Positions 29,346 through 39,502 of a stretch of 64,000 nucleotides of DNA are shown one piece after another. Position 1 is the stretch's first letter, and every line of letters starts with the position of its first letter. The position numbers were made by a program, and so were the translations under genes. Source of the DNA: Bacillus aquiflavi (GTDB taxonomy: Bacteria > Bacillota > Bacilli > Bacillales > Cytobacillaceae). The stretch is from contig NZ_CP082780.1 of the NCBI RefSeq assembly GCF_019915265.1, positions 930,001 through 994,000 on the forward strand. The letters run 5' to 3'. The notes under the pieces were generated by a model. It was not told where the DNA came from. It saw only the letters and a program-made list of their open reading frames with translations, and searched no databases.

Positions 29346-31013
29346 ATGCGTAGTGACATGATTAAAAAGGGATTTGACCGAGCTCCGCACCGAAGTTTAT
29401 TAAGGGCGGCCGGAGTAAAAGAGGAGGATTTTAATAAGCCATTTATTGCAGTATGTAACTCATATATTGATATTGTTCCCGGTCATGTTCATTTGCAGGA
29501 ATTTGGAAAGCTTGTAAAGGAAGCAATTCGTGAAGCACGCGGTGTTCCATTTGAGTTTAATACGATTGGCGTTGATGATGGAATTGCGATGGGACATATT
29601 GGTATGCGCTATTCACTACCTAGTAGGGAAATTATTGCTGATGCAGTTGAGACTGTTGTAGCAGCTCATTGGTTTGATGGCATGGTCTGTATTCCTAACT
29701 GTGACAAAATTACACCAGGAATGATGATGGCATCTATGCGCTTGAATATTCCGACAATATTTGTGAGCGGAGGTCCAATGGCTGCTGGACGGACAAGTGA
29801 TGGCAAGAAAATTTCATTATCATCAGTTTTTGAAGGTGTAGGAGCCTATCAGTCTGGCAAAATTGATGAAAAAGGTTTACAAGAGTTGGAGCAATATGGC
29901 TGTCCAACGTGTGGCTCATGTTCAGGCATGTTCACAGCTAATTCGATGAACTGTCTAGCAGAAGCATTAGGGTTAGCATTACCTGGGAATGGAACGATTT
30001 TAGCGATTGATCCAGCACGTAAAGATTTTGTGAAAAAATCTGCTAAACAGTTGATGAAGCTAATAGAGTTAGATATTAAACCACGGGATATCGTAACAGA
30101 AAAAACGATAGACAATGCTTTCGCTCTTGATATGGCTTTAGGTGGTTCAACTAATACTGTTTTGCATACACTTGCGATCGCTAATGAAGCAGAAATAAAC
30201 TATCCTCTTGAACGAATTAATGAGGTAGCGTCTCGTGTACCTCATTTAGCAAAGCTTGCACCTGCTTCTGATGTGCATATTGAAGACTTACATGAAGCTG
30301 GCGGTGTTTCCGCGGTTTTAAATGAACTAACAAAAAAAGAGGGTGCCCTTCATTTAGATTGTTTAACGGTTACAGGAAAGACACTTGGGGAAAACGTTCA
30401 AGGCTGCGAAGTGCAAAATTACAATACGATTTATCCGATTGATAAGCCTTACTCAAAAAGCGGTGGATTAGCTGTTTTATTCGGTAATTTAGCTCCAGAT
30501 GGCGCAATTATTAAAACAGGCGGCGTACAGGGAGGAATCACTCGCCATGAAGGAGAGGCAATCGTCTTTGATTCACAAGATGAAGCATTAGAAGGGATTG
30601 CAAAGGGAGAAGTGAAGGAAGGCCACGTCGTCATTATCCGCTACGAAGGGCCAAAAGGGGGACCAGGAATGCCAGAAATGCTTGCTCCTACAGCTCAAAT
30701 CGTCGGAATGGGATTAGGTACGAAAGTTGCCTTAGTAACAGATGGACGATTTTCCGGTGCTTCGCGTGGTCTGTCAATTGGCCATGTTTCCCCAGAGGCT
30801 GCTGAGGGAGGACCGATTGCCTTCGTTCAAACGGGTGATTGCATTGTCATTGATATTGAAAAAAGAACGCTAAATGTCGAAATTACAGAGGAAGAACTTA
30901 CTCGCCGTAAGTCTGAATGGAAAGGTTTTGAATCGAAAGTAAAAACGGGTTACTTAGCGCGATACTCCAAGCTTGTAACTTCAGCAAGTACAGGTGGAAT
31001 TATGAAGATTTAA
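29346..31013 (+). CDS. ilvD: Dihydroxy-acid dehydratase
   Basis: The 555-residue enzyme dehydrates 2,3-dihydroxy acids in isoleucine, valine and pantothenate synthesis. Visible signatures are [29 protein letters not shown] and [19 protein letters not shown] (Fe-S cysteines), and [19 protein letters not shown] near the C-terminus. The start [23 protein letters not shown] is standard for the family, although only a distant GAGGTG precedes it. A small membrane-protein gene follows 14 bases later. Confidence 0.95.
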   Translation: MRSDMIKKGFDRAPHRSLLRAAGVKEEDFNKPFIAVCNSYIDIVPGHVHLQEFGKLVKEAIREARGVPFEFNTIGVDDGIAMGHIGMRYSLPSREIIADAVETVVAAHWFDGMVCIPNCDKITPGMMMASMRLNIPTIFVSGGPMAAGRTSDGKKISLSSVFEGVGAYQSGKIDEKGLQELEQYGCPTCGSCSGMFTANSMNCLAEALGLALPGNGTILAIDPARKDFVKKSAKQLMKLIELDIKPRDIVTEKTIDNAFALDMALGGSTNTVLHTLAIANEAEINYPLERINEVASRVPHLAKLAPASDVHIEDLHEAGGVSAVLNELTKKEGALHLDCLTVTGKTLGENVQGCEVQNYNTIYPIDKPYSKSGGLAVLFGNLAPDGAIIKTGGVQGGITRHEGEAIVFDSQDEALEGIAKGEVKEGHVVIIRYEGPKGGPGMPEMLAPTAQIVGMGLGTKVALVTDGRFSGASRGLSIGHVSPEAAEGGPIAFVQTGDCIVIDIEKRTLNVEITEEELTRRKSEWKGFESKVKTGYLARYSKLVTSASTGGIMKI

Positions 31014-31027
31014 CTGTGAGGTGATTT

Positions 31028-31225
31028 ATGAACAAGGTTTTGGTGTTCTCAATTTTAGGAATGGGTTTAACTGGTGCCGTTTTAATCATCTCGATCGCTC
31101 TGTTGTTTAAATCTCCAATAGGAAATGTGGTAAAGATGGTTACTGCTGCTTCAACAGTAGCTTTTGTAATATTCACTGTCTCGGCCTTAGTATTTCGTCG
31201 GCGGTTAGATGAAAAAAGAGAGTAA
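31028..31225 (+). CDS. Small two-helix membrane protein downstream of ilvD
   Basis: The 65-residue protein has two hydrophobic helices (VLVFSILGMGLTGAVLIISIALLF and VTAASTVAFVIFTVSALVF) and a basic tail RRRLDEKRE. No family is recognised. GAGGTGA seven bases before the ATG and the 14-base gap make it likely to be cotranscribed with ilvD. Two terminators follow. Confidence 0.7.
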   Translation: MNKVLVFSILGMGLTGAVLIISIALLFKSPIGNVVKMVTAASTVAFVIFTVSALVFRRRLDEKRE

Positions 31226-31286
31226 TATAATTTATTAAATTAATAAAGTAGGTATTAAGGAGTAGACAGCGACTACTTATAGCAAA

Positions 31287-31360
31287 AAAGCTAATCCTTT
31301 AAAAGCCATAGGATTAGCTTTGAACTCTACTAGAGATTCTTTTCTAGTAGAGTTTTTATT
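31287..31360 (+). terminator. Two tandem terminators after the ilvD operon
   Basis: AAAGCTAATCC pairs with GGATTAGCTTT (31287-31321). Directly after it, AACTCTACTAGA pairs with TCTAGTAGAGTT followed by T-rich sequence (31323-31360). The remaining gap to ptsH contains only its leader; a TGAAAGCGTT half-cre lies at 31516-31525. Confidence 0.85.
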
Positions 31361-31567
31361 ATTTAAGAGCGGGACTTGTGAAAAAAAGATTAACTTTTTT
31401 TCGTTTTCGTTGTTTATGCAAAATGAAAATGCTATTCTTGCTATAAAGAAGTCTGTTGTCTGATAACCTCATTCATTTATCGAATATAATCGATTGGATG
31501 CTATATGAAATACTATGAAAGCGTTCACTTCATCAGCAATATTTTTTATACAAGGAGATTGATAAAG

Positions 31568-31834
31568 ATGATTGAAAAACAATTTACAGTTACAGCTGAA
31601 ACAGGTCTCCATGCAAGACCAGCTACTTTATTAGTTCAAACAGCGAGTAAATTTGAATCAGAGATACAACTTGAATATAAAGATAAAAAAGTAAATTTAA
31701 AATCTATTATGGGTGTGATGTCTCTTGGAGTAGGACAAGGGGCAAGCATTAAAATTATTGTTGAAGGTAGCGACGAAGCAACTGCATTAAAAGTGCTCGA
31801 GGAAACATTAGTAAAAGAAGGACTAGCACAATAA
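31568..31834 (+). CDS. ptsH: Phosphocarrier protein HPr
   Basis: The 88-residue general PTS phosphocarrier takes phosphate from enzyme I on His15 (TGLHARPAT). It also carries the regulatory Ser46 ([11 protein letters not shown]), the target of HPr kinase that makes it a CcpA corepressor. AAGGAGA lies upstream of ATG 31568; longer readings to 31505 are not needed. The TAA overlaps the ptsI ATG. No glucose permease gene lies upstream, unlike the B. subtilis ptsGHI order. Confidence 0.97.
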   Translation: MIEKQFTVTAETGLHARPATLLVQTASKFESEIQLEYKDKKVNLKSIMGVMSLGVGQGASIKIIVEGSDEATALKVLEETLVKEGLAQ

Positions 31835-33549
31835 TGAGCTTTATTAAAGGAATTGCCGCTTCAAGTGGACTCGCTGTCGCAAAGGCTTATCGTTTAGTAG
31901 AACCAAACCTTACCTTTAAACAAAGTAATATTGAAGATGTAGAAAAAGAAATTGCTCGATTTCATTCTGCACTTAAAACAACAGAAGCTGAGCTTCGGGA
32001 GATTCGTGTTCAGACAGAAAAAGAATTAGGAGCGGATAAGGCGAATATTTTTGATGCTCATTTACTTGTCATAAGTGATCCTGAATTAATTAATCCAATT
32101 GAAGATCAAATTAAATCGAATAAAATGAATGCAGAGCAGGCTTTAAAAGACACAGCTCAAATGTTTATTTCAATGTTTGAACAAATGGACAATGACTATA
32201 TGAAAGAGCGTGCAGCAGATATTCGGGATGTAATGAAACGTATACTTTCCCACCTATTGGGTGTAAAAATTCCTAACCCTAGTATGATTGCTGAAGAAGT
32301 AATCATCGTAGCGGAAGATTTAACGCCGTCAGACACAGCGCAGCTTAATCGTCAATATGTTAAAGGGTTTACAACGGATATTGGCGGAAGAACGTCTCAT
32401 TCAGCCATTATGGCGCGGTCAATGGATATACCTGCTGTTGTTGGGACAAAAGTGGCTACAAAGGAAATTAACGATGGCGATTTAATCATTATTGATGGAT
32501 TAAGTGGGGAAGTACATATTAATCCAACCCCTGAACTAGTAAAACTATATGAACATAAAATAGCTCATTATGAAGAGCAAAAAACTGGTTGGACAAAGCT
32601 CATAAATGAAAAAACAGTAACAGCAGATGGCCATCGTGTTGAATTAGCAGCAAACATCGGTTCACTAGCTGATTTAGAAGATGCCGTTAACAATGGTGCT
32701 GAAGGTATTGGTTTATATCGAACAGAATTTTTATATATGGGACGAGATCATTTGCCATCGGAAGAAGAACAGTATGAGGCTTATAAAGCTGTTCTTGAAG
32801 GAATGGGGGAGAATCCTGTAATTGTTAGAACTCTTGATATCGGCGGTGATAAAGAGCTTCCTTACTTACAACTTCCAAAAGAATTAAATCCGTTTTTAGG
32901 GTTTCGGGCAATTCGGCTTTGTCTAGAACAACAACATTTATTTCGTACACAGCTTCGAGCGCTTCTGCGAGCAAGTGTGTTTGGCAATTTAAAAGTAATG
33001 TTTCCAATGATCGCTACATTGCAAGAATTTAGGGAAGGGAAAGCAATTTTTCTGGAAGAGAAAGAGAAACTCCTTCATGAAAATATTAAAATAGCAGAAA
33101 ATATTGAACTTGGTATAATGGTTGAAATTCCATCAACAGCAATTCAAGCGGATCAATTTGCAAAGGAAGTTGACTTTTTCAGTATTGGAACAAATGATTT
33201 AATTCAATATACAATGGCTGCTGATCGGATGAATGAGCGGGTTTCTTATTTATATCAGCCGTTCAATCCAGCAATTTTGCGTTTAATAAAAATGGTCATT
33301 GATGCAGCCCATAAAGAGGGAAAATGGACAGGAATGTGTGGAGAGATGGCGGGAGAAGAAAAAGCCATTCCGCTTTTGCTCGGCATGGGACTTGATGAGT
33401 TTTCAATGAGTGCCAATTCGATTTTAAAGATTCGCTCACAAATTAGTCAATTAAATTATGCCGACTTAGTTCAGTTAAGTGAAAAAGCACTTTATATGGG
33501 TACAGCTGCTGAAGTAATAGAGACTATCGTTCGCAAATTGAAATTGTAA
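31834..33549 (+). CDS. ptsI: PTS enzyme I
   Basis: The 571-residue phosphoenolpyruvate-protein phosphotransferase starts the PTS cascade by phosphorylating HPr. The active His189 lies in [21 protein letters not shown], and the C-terminal PEP-binding barrel shows [13 protein letters not shown] and [28 protein letters not shown]. It is translationally coupled to ptsH and followed by a terminator. Confidence 0.97.
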   Translation: MSFIKGIAASSGLAVAKAYRLVEPNLTFKQSNIEDVEKEIARFHSALKTTEAELREIRVQTEKELGADKANIFDAHLLVISDPELINPIEDQIKSNKMNAEQALKDTAQMFISMFEQMDNDYMKERAADIRDVMKRILSHLLGVKIPNPSMIAEEVIIVAEDLTPSDTAQLNRQYVKGFTTDIGGRTSHSAIMARSMDIPAVVGTKVATKEINDGDLIIIDGLSGEVHINPTPELVKLYEHKIAHYEEQKTGWTKLINEKTVTADGHRVELAANIGSLADLEDAVNNGAEGIGLYRTEFLYMGRDHLPSEEEQYEAYKAVLEGMGENPVIVRTLDIGGDKELPYLQLPKELNPFLGFRAIRLCLEQQHLFRTQLRALLRASVFGNLKVMFPMIATLQEFREGKAIFLEEKEKLLHENIKIAENIELGIMVEIPSTAIQADQFAKEVDFFSIGTNDLIQYTMAADRMNERVSYLYQPFNPAILRLIKMVIDAAHKEGKWTGMCGEMAGEEKAIPLLLGMGLDEFSMSANSILKIRSQISQLNYADLVQLSEKALYMGTAAEVIETIVRKLKL

Positions 33550-33635
33550 TATAGTTGAAAATAATTTTTAAGTTTAAGGAGTTATAAAGAGGGAATATAA
33601 TTGAAAGAAAGTTGCAACCTAATTTCCCCCAATTG

Positions 33636-33664
33636 ACCGATTGAGCACTTCAATCGGTTTTTTT
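33636..33664 (+). terminator. ptsHI terminator
   Basis: ACCGATTGA pairs with TCAATCGGT across a five-base loop and is followed by T7, a textbook intrinsic terminator. Confidence 0.9.
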
Positions 33665-33828
33665 GATGCAATTTATTTTACAATTAGCATGATTGTTGAT
33701 TCTGGGAGAATAAAGTTGCAATTATATTCCATCAAAAGGATGAAACGATTTCATTCTTATGATCGTTATAAAAAAGCGAGATTTTTCCTATCATATAGAT
33801 AATGACAATGTGAAAGGAAAGATCGAAT

Positions 33829-33933
33829 ATGTTGAATCGAATTTTACGATATGACAAATCTGATGTAATGAATAGTTTCAATAGGGAGCAAATGATTTTT
33901 TTTATCTCGCATATTAGTCGCATTTTTCGTTGA
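33829..33933 (+). CDS. Possible 34-residue small protein
   Basis: ATG 33829 follows GAAAGGAAAG at about eight bases and opens a short basic frame, MLNRILRYDKSDVMNSFNRE... ending in ISRIFR. It is the only translatable feature I see in the 33665-34126 gap. No family is recognised and expression is uncertain; the site could be fortuitous. Confidence 0.3.
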   Translation: MLNRILRYDKSDVMNSFNREQMIFFISHISRIFR

Positions 33934-34126
33934 GTCTTTTTCCCTCAAAGCATTTTTCCGCTAAATTTATTATCCTTATAAGGGGCAGTATGGCAAATGG
34001 TTCATCCTGTCCCTAAGAAAGCCCGTTTAGAATATTAATATCTAATTTTATAATATTCTAAATGTTTTTTCATTGGTTTTTCGTTATAATATTGATACTG
34101 TCTCTATTGAGAAAGGAGAATGAAAG

Positions 34127-34912
34127 ATGGATTTAAATTTAAATGGAAAAGTGGCTTTAGTCGTTGCATCAAGCCAAGGATTAGGTAGAGCAATTGCTGA
34201 GGAGCTTGTTAAAGAAGGGGCAAATGTAATGATTACAAGCCGAGATCGGGAGAAGCTTCAGATCGTTAAACAAGAAATTGAACAGCTCGGTTCAGGAAAA
34301 GTAACGTATATAAAAACAGATATTACAAATCCAGAGGAAATTGAACAGCTTATCAAAGCGACAAACGAACAATTTGGCAAGCTTGATATTTTAATTAATA
34401 ACGCTGGTGGACCACCAGCAGGTTCTTTTGATAGTTTTGCAGATAGCGACTGGCAACAAGCATTTGAACTTAACTTGTTATCATATATTCGGATGATTAA
34501 GCATGCGTTGCCATTACTGCGGAAGCAAGGCGGGAAAATTGTTAATATTGCTTCCTCATCCATAAAAGAACCTATTCCCGGCTTAATTTTATCAAATACG
34601 TTTAGGACAGCTATTGTCGGCTTGTCTAAGTCGCTTGCCCAAGAATTAGCGGCAGATCATATTTTAGTAAATACTGTTGCGCCAGGCAGAATTGCAACAG
34701 ACAGAATCACTTATTTGGATGAGGTGAACGCAAAAAAACAAGGCATTACTAGAGTAGAACTAGAACAAAAGGTAAAAACAACTATACCGCTTGGCCGATA
34801 TGGAACTCCTGAGGAATTCGCTAAAGTTGTCGCTTTTCTTGCATCCGATGGAAATACTTATATGACAGGGAGCACTTTCTTAGTAGACGGCGGTATGGTG
34901 AAAGCAATTTAA
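34127..34912 (+). CDS. SDR-family oxidoreductase with an atypical active site
   Basis: The 261-residue Rossmann protein shows the cofactor motif ASSQGLGRAIAEEL (in place of GxxxGxG), NNAG and the C-terminal YMTGSTFLVDGG. At the catalytic YxxxK position the sequence is SNTFR (in LILSNTFRTAIVGLSK), so both the usual Tyr and Lys are replaced, while a serine cluster (ASSS) remains. Related Bacillus SDRs share this pattern, so it may act by different chemistry or bind rather than reduce. GAAAGGAG precedes the ATG. Confidence 0.85.
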   Translation: MDLNLNGKVALVVASSQGLGRAIAEELVKEGANVMITSRDREKLQIVKQEIEQLGSGKVTYIKTDITNPEEIEQLIKATNEQFGKLDILINNAGGPPAGSFDSFADSDWQQAFELNLLSYIRMIKHALPLLRKQGGKIVNIASSSIKEPIPGLILSNTFRTAIVGLSKSLAQELAADHILVNTVAPGRIATDRITYLDEVNAKKQGITRVELEQKVKTTIPLGRYGTPEEFAKVVAFLASDGNTYMTGSTFLVDGGMVKAI

Positions 34913-34956
34913 GTTTAATAAATTACGATAGTGTATATTTGGAGGTTGTTTTATTT

Positions 34957-34984
34957 GCCGGGTATTTTTGCTCGGCTTTTTGTA
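34957..34984 (+). terminator. Terminator after the SDR gene
   Basis: GCCGGG/CTCGGC hairpin with T5, 45 bases after the stop. A separate inverted repeat, AGGCGCTGA/TCAGCGCCT, lies at about 35001-35022. Confidence 0.75.
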
Positions 34985-35411
34985 CGATGGGCAGTTTCTG
35001 AAGGCGCTGAGATATCAGCGCCTAATTTGTTTAGGCGTCACTGTGGTAGAACGACTGAATGACGGAAGGAAACACCCTAATTTAGTACGTTCAAATCTTC
35101 TTCCAAATAACAAGAAGCTCATGTTTAAAGTTCCTATATTCGGATAATTTTGTTTTTTATGTTTAAAGATGTAGTTAATTATTTATTAGTTAAAAATATA
35201 CATAAAAAACAAGGAAAATAGATGATGTGTGGGGAATCGATGAATTCAACATTAAAAATTATTAAATGAATTTAAGTTTAAAAAACAATATCTATATCTA
35301 CTTTACTTCAGAATTTTCCTCACAGCTAGAGCTTTGTTATTCGTTTCCTTTAGATTTTGCGTCATCACAGACACCATTATGTTAAGCTCTTTTTACTCCT
35401 GTTTTCATAAC
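34985..35411. other. Gene-free stretch upstream of the rlmH fragment
   Basis: Apart from the inverted repeat at 35001-35022, no gene or known element is seen. It forms the left boundary zone of the accessory island. Confidence 0.4.
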
Positions 35412-35777
35412 GGAGAAGTTGAAGCACCAGAAGTATTAAGTGAAGCAGAAATGCAAATTGTGAAACAAAAAGAAGGCGAACGATTATTAGCTAAAATCCC
35501 AAACGATGCATAGGTCATTGGTTTAGCGATTGATGGGAAGATGCTGTCATCGGAAGAATTGGCAGAGAAAATCGAAGGATTAATGACGTATGGGAAAAAT
35601 AAAATTGCGTTTGTGATTGGTGGATCACTTGGGTTAAGTGATGATGTGTTGAAACGGGCGGATATGAAATTATCGTTTTCGAAAATGAAGTTTCCGCATC
35701 AGTTGATGAAATTAGTGTTGGTAGAACAGATTTATCGAGGGTTTCGGATTATGCGGGGGGAGCCTTATCATAAATAG
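35412..35777 (+). pseudogene. rlmH: Truncated rlmH (23S rRNA pseudouridine methyltransferase)
   Basis: The translation VEAPEVLSEAEMQIVKQKEG...LLAKIPNDA, then TAG, then [20 protein letters not shown]...[18 protein letters not shown] and [20 protein letters not shown]...GEPYHK matches the RlmH family up to its conserved C-terminus. Roughly the first 40 residues are missing and one in-frame stop lies at about 35512, where family members usually have Tyr or His. It is presumably a relic of a second rlmH copy; the functional gene would be elsewhere. Confidence 0.85.
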
Positions 35778-36067
35778 AGGCAAAAATTAATGTAGATAGG
35801 GTGGTAATTCTTTATCGGAAGCGGATATTGAAAATAAACCTTCATTATCTGTTTTCCTTTATTCCTCTCCCTGTTCAACTAAGCCTTCTAATACATTTAT
35901 TTTAACTAAACCTATTAGCTTTTATTAAGAATACATATCAATAGTATACAATAATTTTATTATAAAACTAGGTGAAAGGTAGCATTTCAATTATACAAAT
36001 TTGGAATTAATATATATAGAAAAGTGTGTGTTTTTAGCGTAATGAAGAAAGTGAGTGATATGAATTC

Positions 36068-36772
36068 ATGGATAAAGAGTTTGATAAGCAATTACATAGT
36101 CTTGCTTTACAAAAAGTAGATCAAATAATCCAGTCATTAACAAAGGAAATCCGTTTGAAGTATGGTCATGCCATTCAAGAGTTTTTTAGTCTATTCATGG
36201 AAGATAAAACTGTATTTCAAGAGCTTTATCATGCTTATAAAAAGTGCACATCATTAGACCTACATCGTAAACACATCAATTTCTCCTATACATATGAAGA
36301 TTCATCACATACCGTTTCTTTTTTAGATAAATGTTTTTCGTTAGATGAGACAACGTTTGTTCAGTTATTATCGAATACGATTGATATTACACGGGAAGTG
36401 CTCCCATTAGGGTCTATTGTAGAACTAGACCCAGTTTATTTTAAACCAGACAAAGAAAAAACATCCCCTTCCAAAATAGTGATCACAGGAAGATTCATCG
36501 CTCCACAAGGTTATCATAGCTATTTTCCATATGGAGGGGTCGTCTACCCAGTGGGAGAAGTGAAAATAGGATCACAAATTTATTTTACTACCCCTTTAAT
36601 CAAAAAGGTCGTTCATCATGGGTATACAGATGAGATGGAGGATGCTTTTGTATTTTTAATGAAGCAGGAATTTATCGTAGAAAAGGATATGAACTCCATT
36701 GAATTTTCGAATCAAGATATGAAAAAACTCCAACAAGAAATGAAGCAGAAGAAAAAAGCAGGTGAATCATAA
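36068..36772 (+). CDS. DUF4176-type protein of a type VII toxin locus
   Basis: The 234-residue soluble protein contains VLPLGSIVELDPVYF...KIVITGRFIAPQGYHSYFPYGGVVYPVGEV, the DUF4176 pattern seen in LXG/type VII secretion toxin loci. Its exact role is unknown; chaperone, adaptor or immunity-associated roles have been considered for such neighbours (inference). ATG 36068 follows a GTGAGTGATATG leader without a strong SD. The stop overlaps the next small gene, so it belongs to the toxin operon. Confidence 0.75.
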   Translation: MDKEFDKQLHSLALQKVDQIIQSLTKEIRLKYGHAIQEFFSLFMEDKTVFQELYHAYKKCTSLDLHRKHINFSYTYEDSSHTVSFLDKCFSLDETTFVQLLSNTIDITREVLPLGSIVELDPVYFKPDKEKTSPSKIVITGRFIAPQGYHSYFPYGGVVYPVGEVKIGSQIYFTTPLIKKVVHHGYTDEMEDAFVFLMKQEFIVEKDMNSIEFSNQDMKKLQQEMKQKKKAGES

Positions 36773-36996
36773 TGGGATTATATGATTATAATTTTTGCCA
36801 TAACCTATTATATGGTGGTTGGGACGCTGGAATTATAAATAATTTACAAGATGCTTGTAGAGAAATTTAACAAAAATTTGAACAAATGGATTTAGAAAAT
36901 GTCTCTGTTGAAGAAGAAATGAGAGAGATTGTTAATGAAATGATTACTGAGTTAAATCGATTAATTAATGACATTCCATCCACTCATTTCAGATAG
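36772..36996 (+). pseudogene. Small LXG-locus gene with an in-frame stop
   Basis: Starting at an ATG that overlaps the previous TAA, the frame reads MGLYDYNFCHNLLYGGWDAG...DACREI, then TAA. It continues in the same frame QKFEQMDLENVSVEEEMREIVNEMITELNRLI to a stop at 36996. A single base change probably broke a 74-residue gene. The family is not recognised; small helical proteins commonly accompany LXG toxins. Confidence 0.65.
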
Positions 36997-37214
36997 CCCC
37001 ATATAGCTAATTCTACCAGTGCGTTACGAGAAATTCTTTATTAGTGTACGGAAATACGGGGTTCTCGCATATGACATACGCGAGAATTTAAGAAGCATAT
37101 GCTTAGGTGGGGGTAATAGGCGGTATATCTAAGTTTTTTTTATTCATAATCAATGGAGAAAGGAAAAAAATCTTCTTTGACGGAAGTTTTATAAAGGAAG
37201 GAATGTGTATAGGA

Positions 37215-37523
37215 TTGGCGAAATCAGAAATTAAACTAGATATAGTGAATCTCGACTCAACATTAGATCGATTAAAAAGTAGTATAGAAGAATTTACAAG
37301 TTACACTACGTCCTTTCGTTCTAATACGAGAGATCGATTAAAAGCCTTTAATTCGGACTTTATAGATAAGGTAGATGCACTACTAGATAACATGAATGAT
37401 GATAGGAATAGTGATTTAATTGACCAATTGAAGGCTATTCATCAAGGGGGGAAAGCAATACTTGACAACATGAAAGAAGTAGATGAGAAAATTAGTGCAA
37501 AAATTGGAAGTGGCTCATCATGA
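37215..37523 (+). CDS. YwqI/YxiC-like (DUF5344) helical partner protein
   Basis: The helical protein of about 102 residues begins (from TTG 37215) MAKSEIKLDIVNLDSTLDRL and ends VDEKISAKIGSGSS, the pattern of YwqI/YxiC proteins encoded directly upstream of LXG toxins. These WXG100-like partners are thought to pair with the toxin's N-terminal helices for type VII export. ATG 37203 is an alternative start, but AAGGAAGG abuts it. The stop overlaps the toxin ATG. A 3' fragment of a second copy lies at 42638. Confidence 0.75.
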   Translation: MAKSEIKLDIVNLDSTLDRLKSSIEEFTSYTTSFRSNTRDRLKAFNSDFIDKVDALLDNMNDDRNSDLIDQLKAIHQGGKAILDNMKEVDEKISAKIGSGSS

Positions 37524-39186
37524 AACGAGATCTGCAAATAAATTATGGTGTTTTAGATGAGATTATCGAGCAACTCCGACAATACCAATACAATCTAGAA
37601 ACAATGGAGGAATCGCTCACGGATGTTTCCACTTATATTCAAACGAATAAAGGAAAAAGTATTGATGCTTGGGATGAAAGAATCACCGGTTCTAAAGAAC
37701 AAATAAAAGATTATCAAGCCCAGGTCGATGATCTCTTATCCTTATTTGAAAACTATGTAGCTGATACAACGGCGTATATTTCTCCCATCGCAAGAAATGC
37801 CATGATGCGAGTAGATAGGAATGATATATGGTTTAATTTAAAGCAAATGGAGGGTGGAATTGCTAACAACGTACCCAAAGCATTAATGAAAACGTATGAT
37901 TCTCCTACTTCCATTTTTAATTTTTTAGATGATCCAACAGACGCAGAAAAAGAGGCAAGTCGGATGAATCAAGCTAAGATAGAAAATATTAGGAAAGACA
38001 TCCAACAAACAAAAAACAGCTCGAATATAAGATGGATGAACTATGGAATCTCTACACCTCCAAGGTAAAAAAATTTGAAAATGTCGATGACGCATACAAT
38101 GATAAAGCCGCAAATGTAAAATCTAAATATACAAACTTTTTCGAAGGCGTAGGGGACGTAGTTGAATGGGGATCAGAAAAAGTATGGGGCCTTGTTAAAG
38201 GGCTTGCCGTTGGTTTATATGAAATCGCAAAAGGCCTATTAACGCTTGTCCTTGATGCAGGAATCGTTGTCCTTTCCGATATCATTCCTGATATAATAGA
38301 ACCAGAAGGATTAAAGCAAGCCGCCAATGATCGAGTGGAAATATACAAGCAAACAATGAAACATATTATTAGTGATCCGATGAGTGTTGTAGAAAGTATC
38401 GGACAGACTGCTTTCGATGCAGCAGAAGACGAGGGTATCATGTATGTCACGGGTTTTGGATTGACTACATTTGTACCAGTGGTTGGCCAAGCAGGCAGAG
38501 GAGCAAAAGGAGTTTCCACATTAAAAGGAATTAGCGAAGGCTCAACTAAAAATGTCCCAACAGAAATTTTAAAAGGCATCCCTTACAGCAAGGATTTCCT
38601 AAAACAAAAAGTGACAACAGCCAAAATCGCATTAGGAAAGCAAAAGGTCCCTGTTTTCTATAAGGAAAAACTTGCGACTGATTCGGTGAATATCACCACC
38701 TTTGGGATGGAGATAAAACCCCTTAGTGAAGTTAGCCCGCAGATGTTTTCGGTGAAGGGTGCTAAGGGTATAGATAATGTTAAACCAGGAGATACGAGTT
38801 CTCTTGCACCTGGTGGTGGATTGGCTGCACATGAGCTAAAAGGTGGGCATTTGATTGAAAGACATGTTGGAAAAACTGATGAAGAATTATTAGAAAGAAT
38901 AAGAAATAATCCTAGAATTAATGGCTCTTCTACTTTTAAAGATAGGGCTACTGCTGAGAAAGTTGCTAGTAAGGTCTTAAGCGATCTAAATAACAAAAAA
39001 GCAGTTGAAACTTGGATAAGTAATCCTCAAAGTAAGTCAAACTTAGTCTTAACTTATGAAGGAACCGAAGTCATTGGACGTGGAGTAAAAAGAGGTTCTA
39101 CAACTGTTGAAAATATGACAAATGCTAGAATTGTCTTGAAAAAGGATGGAGAAGGGAATTACATTCTAACTGGCTATCCAAATTAA
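37520..39186 (+). pseudogene. LXG-type polymorphic toxin with RNase A-like C-terminus, copy 1 (frameshifted)
   Basis: Residues 1-165 form a helical LXG/WXG-like export domain (MKRDLQINYGVLDEIIEQLR...). A hydrophobic linker follows (GLYEIAKGLLTLVLDAGIVVLSDIIPDII), then a pretoxin region. The final 140 residues match the CdiA-CT RNase A-like domain: GGHLIERHVGKTDEEL, NGSSTFKDRATAEK and the terminal ILTGYP supply the expected His, Ser/Thr and Thr-x-x-Pro features. One C is missing at about 38020 compared with copy 2 (AACAGCTCG versus AACAGCCTCG), splitting the gene into frames 37520-38068 and 38032-39186. If restored it would be about 555 residues. Confidence 0.85.
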
Positions 39187-39205
39187 TACTAAAGGGTGAG
39201 ATGTT

Positions 39206-39502
39206 ATGTTGTCTTCTAACAAACTAGAAGAACCTGTTTTTCAGTTCTTGGCTGGAACTTTTCATCAAGATATTGATTCTCCAGAAGAGGCCTTACAAGA
39301 ATTATTAACAGAGGAAAGTAAAGAGTATCTGGAATTTGCTATTATCTTTTTAACAGATTTTATTGGTAGTGAATATTCAGATATAGAAAAGAATGAATAC
39401 ATTCAATCTTGTGCGGATGGTGTGTACTTTCCCGCTATTGGTTTAGAACCACTTCAGTGGCTCTATCAGGTTATTGAACAAATAAGAGAAGCTGTTAAGT
39501 AA
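39206..39502 (+). CDS. CdiI-like immunity protein
   Basis: The 98-residue acidic helical protein ([47 protein letters not shown]) resembles the CdiI family that neutralises RNase A-like CdiA toxins. It lies 19 bases after the toxin gene with GGGTGAGA upstream of ATG 39206. Its TAA stop straddles the left end of an IS66 element (GTAAGCCC from 39499), so the original C-terminus may have been slightly longer. Whether it still protects is untested. Confidence 0.8.
   Translation: MLSSNKLEEPVFQFLAGTFHQDIDSPEEALQELLTEESKEYLEFAIIFLTDFIGSEYSDIEKNEYIQSCADGVYFPAIGLEPLQWLYQVIEQIREAVK

Noticed and set aside
31516-31529. cre site upstream of ptsH
   Set aside because: Only the left half (TGAAAGCGTT) fits; the right half does not match, so it was not called as an operator.
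33732-33923. Minus-strand 63-codon frame after ptsI
   Set aside because: No ribosome binding site or homology; a plus-strand 34-codon frame with a ribosome binding site overlaps it and is only slightly more convincing.
37084-37214. Longer N-terminus for the YwqI/YxiC-like protein from 37107
   Set aside because: The added residues are hydrophobic and not family-like, while starts at 37203 or 37215 give the typical short helical protein.
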